From CALACW01 sp002431305 (GTDB taxonomy: Bacteria > Bacillota > Clostridia > Oscillospirales > Acutalibacteraceae): 38,176 nucleotides of DNA. The notes beneath the pieces were generated by a model. That model was given only the letters and a program-made list of their open reading frames with translations. It had not been told where the DNA came from and made no database searches. This document shows positions 32,722-38,176 of the stretch, piece after piece. The stretch spans positions 1 to 38,176 of the forward strand of contig CALACW010000130.1 in assembly GCA_937890355.1 (NCBI GenBank). The letters run 5' to 3'. Every line of letters begins with the position of its first letter. Position 1 is the first letter of the stretch. The position numbers and the translations under genes are program-made.

Positions 32722-33492
32722 TCAACCTCTTGAGCCGTGCGAATCCTTGTCGCGGGCGCCGGCATACATGATATTATCCATAGGTTCGTCATCGTCAAAC
32801 TCAACCTCAGAAGCTGAGGTCTTTCTGACGCTTTTTATCGTCGATTTGTCGTAAACTCTGGAATTGAACTCGGTATGTCCCGTAACAGCTATGAGCGTAA
32901 CGACTACAACCATTATAATCGCGGCGACAACTGCTGTGAAAATCCATATTCCCGAGCCCTTGGACTCATTTTTGTCTGCGGTTGAAAGTCCCGCTGCCGT
33001 TACGCCGGCATTCGGGGCAGTCGTCGGTTTTGGCGCGGCAGTTGTCTGCGGTACCGCTGTGGTCGGTGCTGTTGTTTCGGGTACTGTTGTCTCGGCGCTC
33101 GTTACCCTGTTCGGGGTGTTGTTTTGCATGGGGGAGTTCGGCAGTGCAAAGTTTCCGAACGACTGTGTTACCTGCGCGGAGGTCGTGGTCTGCGTCTGCG
33201 AACCGCCGTTTAAAATTCCGTCAAGCATGGACGAATAGTCGCTGAGGCTTCCCGAAATTCTGTCTGAGATTCCTCCCACAACATCGGAAATGCCCCCGCT
33301 GTCCTGAATTCCGCCGATAACATCGTTGACCGCGTCGGACAGACCGCTGTCGGACAGCGCGCCCTGTACCGCGTCCGCAATCGAACCGGAAGCAGTCGTT
33401 GTCGTCGTTTGGGCAAACGAAACAAACGCGCATGTACAGCAAAGTATCAGAGTTGTAATCAGCATTAAAACGGATGATAGCTTTTTGTTCAT
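32722..33492 (-). CDS. Single-pass secreted/membrane protein, Ser/Gly then Thr/Pro-rich
   Basis: 256 residues from ATG 33492; GGAGG with AAGGA lie upstream, and the longer frame back to 33537 lacks a good site. Signal peptide (about 1-28, ending SFA-QT); a Gly/Ser/Asp-rich domain of amphipathic repeats such as AVNDVIGGIQDSGGISDVV (about 35-85); a Thr/Pro/Ala stalk (about 125-165); a membrane helix IWIFTAVVAAIIMVVVVTLI (about 177-196); an acidic cytoplasmic tail. There is no zinc ribbon, LPXTG or known domain. Its stop overlaps the ribosome binding site of the next gene, 6 nt away, so the two are co-expressed. No family recognised. Confidence 0.7.
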   Translation of the reverse strand: MNKKLSSVLMLITTLILCCTCAFVSFAQTTTTTASGSIADAVQGALSDSGLSDAVNDVIGGIQDSGGISDVVGGISDRISGSLSDYSSMLDGILNGGSQTQTTTSAQVTQSFGNFALPNSPMQNNTPNRVTSAETTVPETTAPTTAVPQTTAAPKPTTAPNAGVTAAGLSTADKNESKGSGIWIFTAVVAAIIMVVVVTLIAVTGHTEFNSRVYDKSTIKSVRKTSASEVEFDDDEPMDNIMYAGARDKDSHGSRG

Positions 33493-33525
33493 AATCCTTA
33501 GATTACCTCCGAGAGTCCCGCGTAT

Positions 33526-33554
33526 ATTGTCCCACATTGAGAATATAACGTCAA
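33526..33554 (-). promoter_or_regulatory. Candidate promoter for the two surface-protein genes
   Basis: On the minus strand TTGACG (33549-33554), 17-nt spacer, GACAAT (33526-33531). The -10 is suboptimal. Confidence 0.45.
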
Positions 33555-33594
33555 ACTTAAATGACGCTTAAATTATGTTAAAGGAAAATACTGT

Positions 33595-34347
33595 TTATTC
33601 CTCTTTGCTGTCGGTGCTGTTTTTATCTTCGGTCTTTTCGCCGGAAGACGCTTTATCGTTTTCGCCGTTTAATTCGGCATTCTTTTTCTTCTTGCTTACT
33701 GCTACGGTGATAACCGCCGCGGCTGCGATTACCGCAACTGCAATGATAACGAAAAGAACTGTGTTATCCGATTTCTTTGTATCGGATTTTGATGTTTCTT
33801 TTGTTGTTTTTGCGGCCTTATTTGCTGTTGTATTCTTAACGGGAGCCATATCGGTGTTTCCTACCGGCTCAATATCGTCTTTTGTCGAGTTGTTGACCTC
33901 GATGCCCTCGGTGTAAAGATAGAAGGAATCTTTTTTATAGTCGCCCTTTACATCAAACTGGAACTCGCACAGAAGAAGGTCGCCGTTTTCGTCGCAGTCT
34001 GCGGGCTCGATGCTGTTCGCCGCGATAAACGCGCATGCGCATTCGTATGTATTGTCAACTGTTTTTCCGCCCTCGGCTGTGAGACCGTCGGCGAGAGTTT
34101 TAAAGCTGTTCTCTTTGTAAGAGCACATTTCGTCGTCGAAAACAAGGTCGACGATACCGGATGTTATACCTACCGCATTTTTAACGGTAACTTTAACTGT
34201 AATTGTTTTTGACTCTTCATCGTATGATTCATCCAAAACAAGCTTGGGGTCGTCCGTGCTTACGGCAGCGGAAGCTCCTACGAAAGTGAACGAGCATACG
34301 CTTATGAGTGTGAGCAGACTGAGAAGTACGGAAATAAGTTTTTTCAT
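33595..34347 (-). CDS. Membrane-anchored cohesin-like domain protein
   Basis: 250 residues from ATG 34347 (AAGGAG 9 nt before; longer frame to 34383 discarded). Signal peptide (about 1-28, near ASA-AV). Residues about 33-155 look like a cohesin-type beta-sandwich: ITVKVTVKNAVGITSGIVDLVFDD, a variable middle, then GDLLLCEFQFDVKGDYKKDSF, the typical order of cohesin strands. Then follow a Thr/Lys/Asp-rich linker, a membrane helix VLFVIIAVAVIAAAAVITVAV (about 198-218), KKKK and a short acidic tail. Cohesins bind dockerins; the LRR-dockerin protein at 5981-7813 is a possible partner. The cohesin call is by pattern only; a related carbohydrate-binding or Ig-like fold is possible. Confidence 0.6.
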   Translation of the reverse strand: MKKLISVLLSLLTLISVCSFTFVGASAAVSTDDPKLVLDESYDEESKTITVKVTVKNAVGITSGIVDLVFDDEMCSYKENSFKTLADGLTAEGGKTVDNTYECACAFIAANSIEPADCDENGDLLLCEFQFDVKGDYKKDSFYLYTEGIEVNNSTKDDIEPVGNTDMAPVKNTTANKAAKTTKETSKSDTKKSDNTVLFVIIAVAVIAAAAVITVAVSKKKKNAELNGENDKASSGEKTEDKNSTDSKEE

Positions 34348-34470
34348 GAAATCCAGCTCCTTAATTTTAAAAATAATATACAAAGTGAATCAATTTATAG
34401 AATACACTATAACATGTTCAAAGTCAAGTAATAATTCTGTACAAATTTATGCAAGTATTTAAATTTTTTT

Positions 34471-34528
34471 AAACCGACCGCAAAACTGACAATCGGTGTA
34501 CCCTTTTTTGTCGTTTTACGGCCGGTTT
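34471..34528. terminator. Long imperfect stem-loop between cohesin-like and lipoprotein genes
   Basis: AAACCG-CCG-AAAAC-GACA (34471-34491) pairs with TGTC-GTTTT-CGG-CGGTTT (34509-34528) with single mismatches, around a 17-nt loop. A T-rich tail is present only on the plus side (TTTATTTTT). It probably ends minus-strand lipoprotein transcripts, but polarity is unclear. Confidence 0.45.
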
Positions 34529-34533
34529 ATTTT

Positions 34534-34830
34534 TCAGTTTGCTTTTTTATTGTTGTCTTTCATGTTCTGTTTCATATCTTCATCGAGCTTTTCGGCACCT
34601 TCGGCGGCTTTCTTTGCGCCGTCGGCGGCCTTTTCGGCTCCTTTTTCGAGAGCCGAATCCATATTTGTCGACTCGGGTCTTGCCTCGGATGAATTGAACA
34701 TCTCGGTCTTTTTGGTTGTCGTGACGAGTCCCTCGACATCGTCCTTTACCTTATCCCCGTCTTTTGAACAGGAGGTAAATATGCTTACCGCACAAAGAAC
34801 GGCAGCGATAATCGGTATCAGTTTTTTCAC
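34534..34830 (-). CDS. Small lipoprotein
   Basis: 98 residues, GTG start at 34830 with AAAGGAA about 10 nt before. The N-terminus is a lipoprotein signal with lipobox FTSC (Cys at about residue 21), so it is anchored to the outer face of the membrane. The rest is charged, with an Ala/Lys/Glu-rich helix containing KGAEKAADGAKKAAEGAEK heptad-like repeats (about 62-80) and a Thr-rich linker. No family recognised. It follows ypeB by 68 nt and may share its transcript. Confidence 0.7.
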   Translation of the reverse strand: MKKLIPIIAAVLCAVSIFTSCSKDGDKVKDDVEGLVTTTKKTEMFNSSEARPESTNMDSALEKGAEKAADGAKKAAEGAEKLDEDMKQNMKDNNKKAN

Positions 34831-34898
34831 AGAACGTCGTTCCTTTCTATCATAAAGTCTGAACCATTTGTATTGTTACCGAAAAAATACGTTTTATA

Positions 34899-36248
34899 CT
34901 ATTTTGTAAAAATTCCTCCGTCGGAATACAGAAGTATCAGGATTTGATCCTCCTGAAGCGTCAGCGCGTCGATATAAACGAGAACGTCCGTGCCGTCCGG
35001 TGCGGTGCATTTGAATTCATATGCGAAGTTTTCGCTTGCCGAGTCTGTGGGAATAACGGTTTTTTTGACCGACTGCGGTGTAAGTCGGGAGCTTATACAC
35101 TCTGCCGCCGCGGAAAATCCCTTCTCATTTTCGGGGAAACTTCTGTCGGTGTGATTCATGAGATATCCGCGCGCGTCGAATCCCGTAACAGAACCGTCCG
35201 TGAGCGAAACGCTTACTTTTATAAGGTCGGTATAGCACGTGACGTCTCCGAATTTATAAGCATAATTTATCGTGCATATTCCGTCGCTGTCCGCATAATA
35301 TGTGTCTGTCATGCCGGTGTAACCGCAGTTATTTAAAAATTCGTAACCGATTTTTACCGCGTCGTCCTTATTCATAACTTCCTCGTGCGCGTAAACGTCG
35401 GAAATCATATAGCTCGGATATCCGCCCTTTTTTGTAATCGAAACGGTTTTTGAACCGACGGTGAAAACGTAAGAAGATACGTTTGACGCGTCGTCGTAAG
35501 CGAATTTGACGTTTTTCTTGTCCGAACCCGTGATTTTTGACGCAATTTCAGCCGCCGCCGACTGCGAAATTTCCGTTTTGCCCTCTAAAAACGAGGATGC
35601 TTTGTTCGTTATATTATCCGAAAACGGACCGTCGTAAATAAGAGTCGGAAAATCGGAAAACGATTCCTCGGTTTCGTCAACCGTGTCGGAAAAATTAACT
35701 ATACCGGCTTTGTCCGCAGACGGAAGAGAAAGCGAGGAAACGGATTGCTCGAAGTTAAGCCCCGTGCCCAAAGTCATCTCCTGCGCGTAGCTTATCTGCC
35801 CCGAGAGCGTTGAGGCGTATTTATAGAGTTTTTCCATTGTTTCATACTCTTCGTCGGAAATATTTTCGCCGTTTGCCGTTTTTTCATTGAGAGAATCGGT
35901 AAACGCTCCGACCTGAGTCAAAAATTTGTAGGCGTTATATAATTTGCCCTGTGCGCTCGGCAGTCTTGAAATGCATTCAAGCGCTCCCGACGACGAGGAC
36001 AGAAGCGACGCCGACAGCTTGCCCGTCATGGCGGGAGTAGAGGCGTACATTCCTTTATATAGGTCGGTTTTTATGGTGTCAAGGTACGAGCTCAGTCCCG
36101 ATATTGCCTGCTGGTATGAAAGATTTACCTGACTTTCGTATTTGTCGGCTTTTTTCTTTTCGAGCGCGCCGAATACCGAAAGAGATATGATGACGGCGCA
36201 TACGTACGAAACAAGCCGGACGCAGGCGCGTTTTGTTTTTATTAACAT
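34899..36248 (-). CDS. ypeB: Spore germination protein YpeB
   Basis: 449 residues from ATG 36248, with GGGAGTGA just upstream. The frame runs open back to 36410, but that extension is translated repeat sequence (copy B) and is not part of the gene. The N-terminal membrane anchor VRLVSYVCAVIISLSVFGAL (about 9-28) is followed by an alpha-helical domain (about 38-200; QAISGLSSYLDTIKTDLYKG) and three PepSY-like beta repeats (about 240-440), the YpeB layout. In Bacillus YpeB stabilises the cortex-lytic enzyme SleB in spores; this implies a spore former. The usual partner sleB is not adjacent, the expected place (upstream) being occupied by the repeat. Confidence 0.88.
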   Translation of the reverse strand: MLIKTKRACVRLVSYVCAVIISLSVFGALEKKKADKYESQVNLSYQQAISGLSSYLDTIKTDLYKGMYASTPAMTGKLSASLLSSSSGALECISRLPSAQGKLYNAYKFLTQVGAFTDSLNEKTANGENISDEEYETMEKLYKYASTLSGQISYAQEMTLGTGLNFEQSVSSLSLPSADKAGIVNFSDTVDETEESFSDFPTLIYDGPFSDNITNKASSFLEGKTEISQSAAAEIASKITGSDKKNVKFAYDDASNVSSYVFTVGSKTVSITKKGGYPSYMISDVYAHEEVMNKDDAVKIGYEFLNNCGYTGMTDTYYADSDGICTINYAYKFGDVTCYTDLIKVSVSLTDGSVTGFDARGYLMNHTDRSFPENEKGFSAAAECISSRLTPQSVKKTVIPTDSASENFAYEFKCTAPDGTDVLVYIDALTLQEDQILILLYSDGGIFTK

Positions 36249-36307
36249 AAAAATCACTCCCGACGATATTTTCGGCGGGAGAAGAGAAAGTATACGAAGA
36301 AAAAATA

Positions 36308-36530
36308 AACAATAAATTATTTTTTTAAGCGCAAACAAAATATGTAGGGGAAGACATTGTCTTCCCGCATGAGACTTGCGGTAATATGAATAATAACATT
36401 GCGTCAGCAATATGAAATTTCCGGGTTTCCGAAGGCAAAATCATAATTAAAAATTTCTGCCTTTACCCCGGGAAGACAATGTCTTCCCCTACATAAAGAA
36501 TGTTTGTGTTTAACGCGATAAATTATTGTT
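36308..36530 (+). mobile_element. 223-bp MITE-like repeat, copy B (complete, TA duplication)
   Basis: Same length and orientation as copy A, with two substitutions (positions 9 and about 195 of the element). Termini are AACAATAAATTAT and ATAAATTATTGTT. The element is flanked by TA on both sides (36306-36307 and 36531-36532). Removing element plus one TA joins a 16-bp hairpin to TA and six T (minus strand), a classic terminator, which strongly supports insertion at TA. No coding capacity. Confidence 0.9.
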
Positions 36531-36532
36531 TA

Positions 36533-36569
36533 GCAAGCCGTCCGCAGAAAATATCTGCGGACGGCTTGC
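36533..36569 (-). terminator. Flavodoxin-operon terminator hairpin, separated from its U-tract
   Basis: GCAAGCCGTCCGCAGA (36533-36548) pairs perfectly with TCTGCGGACGGCTTGC (36554-36569) around a 5-nt loop. On the minus strand the expected U-run does not follow; it is found 225 nt further on (36300-36305), beyond repeat copy B. Confidence 0.8.
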
Positions 36570-36617
36570 AAGCAGAAAATGAAGATGTTAAAAATACGGA
36601 AAAATCTTTAAAATTAA

Positions 36618-37043
36618 TTATTCGGCAAGTTTTTCGCCGAGTTCAACGCACTTTGCCGACGCCTCGTCGTCGGGGGCTTCGTTTGCGATTACGCTGCCGC
36701 ACTTGAGAACGGCACCGGCAGAAGCACAGCGCTCCTCCCATGTTCTCATCCATTCGCCGTCACCCCAGCCGTATGAGCCGAAGAGAGCAATCGTTTTGCC
36801 CTTGAGCTCACTCTCGCACGAGGAGAACATCGGTTCAAATTCGTCTTCCTCGAGCTCCTCGGCACCCATTGCGGGGCATCCGAACGCTATGGCGTCAAAT
36901 GACGCAATCATTGAAGAATCGAATTCTCCCGAGGTCAGAAGCACGGCTTCCCCTCCGGCTTTTTTTACGCCCTGGGCAACGGATGAAGCCATAGCTTCGG
37001 TATTACCCGTACCGCTCCAGTATACTACTGCAACTTTACTCAT
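36618..37043 (-). CDS. Flavodoxin
   Basis: 141 residues, ATG 37043, GAAAGGAATTG upstream. A short-chain flavodoxin, a soluble FMN electron carrier that can replace ferredoxin under iron limitation. The FMN phosphate loop is YWSGTGNTEAM (about residues 8-18). The isoalloxazine-binding loops are GCPAMGAEELEEDEF (about 54-68) and FGSYGWGDGEWM (about 87-98). Very acidic, as usual. It is the last gene of a minus-strand cluster with DUF2325 and DUF3793 proteins. Confidence 0.95.
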   Translation of the reverse strand: MSKVAVVYWSGTGNTEAMASSVAQGVKKAGGEAVLLTSGEFDSSMIASFDAIAFGCPAMGAEELEEDEFEPMFSSCESELKGKTIALFGSYGWGDGEWMRTWEERCASAGAVLKCGSVIANEAPDDEASAKCVELGEKLAE

Positions 37044-37096
37044 ATTTTTTCAATTCCTTTCAAATTTTATTAAATATAAAACGTTAAATTCGTTTT

Positions 37097-37651
37097 TCAG
37101 TGTTCTCTGACGATAAGTCTGTCGAACGAATTGTGTTTTTTGTATGCCGATTTGTAAACGCCGGCGCATTTTTTATAAAGAGCGAATTTCTTTTTGGCGC
37201 TTTCTTCGTCGGTGTAAACTTTCCATGTTCCGGTGAGTTTCGCCCCGTGAGGACCCTTCTTTATAAATCCGTCGACGTCCTCGGGCGGATAGCCGAGAAA
37301 AAGTCCGATTTCGTGGGGGAAATCCGTACACACATTTATTTTCTTTCTCAGCTGTGCGACGAAACCGTCCGCGCCTGACGATGAGTATTTGAGATTTGAA
37401 AGTATTTCATGCGCCGTCGGGTTCTTTAAATCTTTTGCAAGTTTTGACGGTCTGTACATGTAAACGAGCGCACGGTTGTTCTCGAATTTCATCGGAATGA
37501 GTCTCAGCCCCTTGGGGACAAGACGTGCATTGAAACGGCGAATATTGTCGTTCAATGTTTTTTTGTCGTCCGCACTGCACGAGAACAGACTGCCCGTTTT
37601 TATACCCGCCATTGTCGGCGAACATTGGTCTATCAAAATGTCCTCGGACAT
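37097..37651 (-). CDS. DUF3793 family protein
   Basis: 184 residues, ATG 37651 with GGGAGG 8 nt before; the DUF2325 gene stops 1 nt upstream, so translation is coupled. Recognised as DUF3793 from the layout: an N-terminal Cys region TGSLFSC, IRRFNARLVPKGLRLIPM (about 34-51), RALVYMYRPSKL (about 56-67) and DFPHEIGLFLGYPPEDVDGFI (about 113-133). The family has no known function; members are cytoplasmic, and in gut Clostridia they are typically seen near flavodoxin and ferrous-iron genes (recalled association). A role in iron or redox homeostasis is inferred from context only. Confidence 0.82.
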   Translation of the reverse strand: MSEDILIDQCSPTMAGIKTGSLFSCSADDKKTLNDNIRRFNARLVPKGLRLIPMKFENNRALVYMYRPSKLAKDLKNPTAHEILSNLKYSSSGADGFVAQLRKKINVCTDFPHEIGLFLGYPPEDVDGFIKKGPHGAKLTGTWKVYTDEESAKKKFALYKKCAGVYKSAYKKHNSFDRLIVREH

Positions 37652-37652
37652 G

Positions 37653-37937
37653 TCACATGCCTCCCGTGTGCTCTTCGAGTATGTTTTTCAGCGCCGTGAT
37701 TGAGCTTGTATGACTTCTTGCAATCGGGATGTTCATACCCTTTGTCTCGCATTCGAGAGAGCGCAGCATTTTGTGCGAAACCGTGCCCGTAAACAGAACG
37801 ATAAGGTCGGGAGAGCCGACGCTTCTGACGCCGCCGGAGGTTTTTGTGAATACCTTTGCCTTACATGAATACTGCCTGCAAAGCTCGGTGTACTGTCTTT
37901 CCATTCTTTCGTTTCCGCCTACGATAACGACGCTCAA
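37653..37937 (-). CDS. DUF2325 domain protein
   Basis: 94 residues if TTG 37937 is used: AAGGAG lies 9 nt before it, whereas the ATG at 37946 directly abuts the same site. With ATG the product has three more residues. The sequence fits DUF2325 (PF10087): VVIVGGNERMERQYTELCRQ at the start, PDLIVLFTGTVSHKML in the middle and IPIARSHTSSITALKNILEEH at the end. It is a small Rossmann-like fold of unknown function, often in metal or anion-responsive loci. First gene of the cluster with DUF3793 and flavodoxin, downstream of an inverted-repeat operator candidate. Confidence 0.85.
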   Translation of the reverse strand: MSVVIVGGNERMERQYTELCRQYSCKAKVFTKTSGGVRSVGSPDLIVLFTGTVSHKMLRSLECETKGMNIPIARSHTSSITALKNILEEHTGGM

Positions 37938-37959
37938 GGTCTGCATCTCCTTTTTTTGT

Positions 37960-37977
37960 AGTTAGCGGTTACTAACT
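37960..37977 (-). promoter_or_regulatory. Candidate operator of the DUF2325-DUF3793-flavodoxin cluster
   Basis: Inverted repeat AGTTAG-N6-CTAACT lies 10 nt upstream of the ribosome binding site of the first gene. It resembles operators of DtxR/MntR-type metal regulators in size and composition. Identity of the regulator is inference. Confidence 0.5.
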
Positions 37978-38088
37978 GATACTCTTTTTATATCGGGAAG
38001 AACGTCTGTCCCTCCCGACGAATATATAATAGTACGTTTTGATTGCATTTTCCGCTCTTATCGGACAAAAAAATACTCCAAAAAGACA

Positions 38089-38176
38089 AACAATAATTTA
38101 TTTTTTTAAACGCAAACAAAATATGTAGGGGAAGACATTGTCTTCCCGCATGAGACTTGCGGTAATATGAATAATA
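38089..38176 (+). mobile_element. MITE-like repeat, copy C (cut by window end)
   Basis: The first 88 nt of the element in the same orientation as A and B, with a single difference from copy A (AAACGC for AAGCGC). The remaining 135 nt would lie to the right. It is upstream of the DUF2325 gene. Confidence 0.9.

Noticed and set aside
34899..36410. Long ypeB start at 36410
   Set aside because: Codons before 36248 are translated MITE sequence; the same peptide start appears at copy A (11780-11983, minus).

Overview
The window is an ordinary-looking chromosomal segment from an anaerobic, low-to-mid GC, probably spore-forming member of the Clostridia, most likely an Oscillospirales/Ruminococcaceae-type gut organism. 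This rests on pyruvate phosphate dikinase, the paired glgC/glgD genes, a spore-germination YpeB homologue, dockerin and cohesin-like modules, the DUF2325-DUF3793-flavodoxin cluster, an ANTAR protein behind glutamine synthetase, and consensus sigma-A promoters (TTGACA-N17-TATAAT type) with AGGAGG ribosome binding sites. The species call is inference; no rRNA is present.

Layout. 1-1080 (-): the N-terminal part of PPDK, running off the left edge. 1390-5845 (+): a tight operon of an MFS/GPH-like sugar transporter, a GH123/DUF4091 glycoside hydrolase and adenylosuccinate lyase. 5981-7813 (+): a secreted LRR protein with a dockerin. 7943-9936: small membrane proteins (DUF2752, DUF4234) and a HAD-IIA phosphatase. 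10007-11686 (-): a bacterial GH3-family ligase. 12221-15320 (+): metY, metA and a secreted GDSL hydrolase. MetA carries Glu111, the acetyl-CoA specificity residue, so the two met genes make a coherent O-acetylhomoserine/direct sulfhydrylation route. 15403-17511: a cytoplasmic GDSL hydrolase and a MATE exporter. 17700-17857 (-): tRNA-Thr and tRNA-Asp. 18216-20198 (+): an AgrA/AgrC-like two-component pair without AgrB or AgrD. 20240-20731 (-): a MarR regulator. 20965-27397 (+): glgB-glgC-glgD-parB-serS, with no parA and no glgA. 28050-31412 (+): a nitrogen-assimilation block, glutamine synthetase, an ANTAR antiterminator with a degenerate receiver, and glutamate dehydrogenase. 31546-36248 (-): cell-surface proteins (two single-pass proteins with Thr-rich stalks, a membrane-anchored cohesin-like protein, a small lipoprotein) and YpeB. 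36618-37937 (-): DUF2325-DUF3793-flavodoxin, probably metal or redox related.

The most interesting structure is non-coding: a 223-bp element with ~13-bp terminal inverted repeats and two internal 19-bp palindromes. It occurs as a full copy at 11881-12103, a full copy at 36308-36530 (two differences in 223 bp), a copy cut by the window end at 38089-38176, and two degenerate inverted copies in tandem at about 27436-27740. At 36308-36530, removing the element plus one TA dinucleotide rebuilds an intrinsic terminator for the flavodoxin operon (16-bp stem, then TA and six T). This is direct sequence evidence of insertion at TA. It behaves like a recently active MITE. The degenerate copy shows a compensatory base-pair change in the palindrome.

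No complete, clearly new multi-gene system is evident. The best candidates for undescribed biology are the MITE family, the surface-protein block, the dockerin/cohesin pairing, and the palindrome-controlled DUF2325-DUF3793-flavodoxin cassette flanked by two direct MITE copies.
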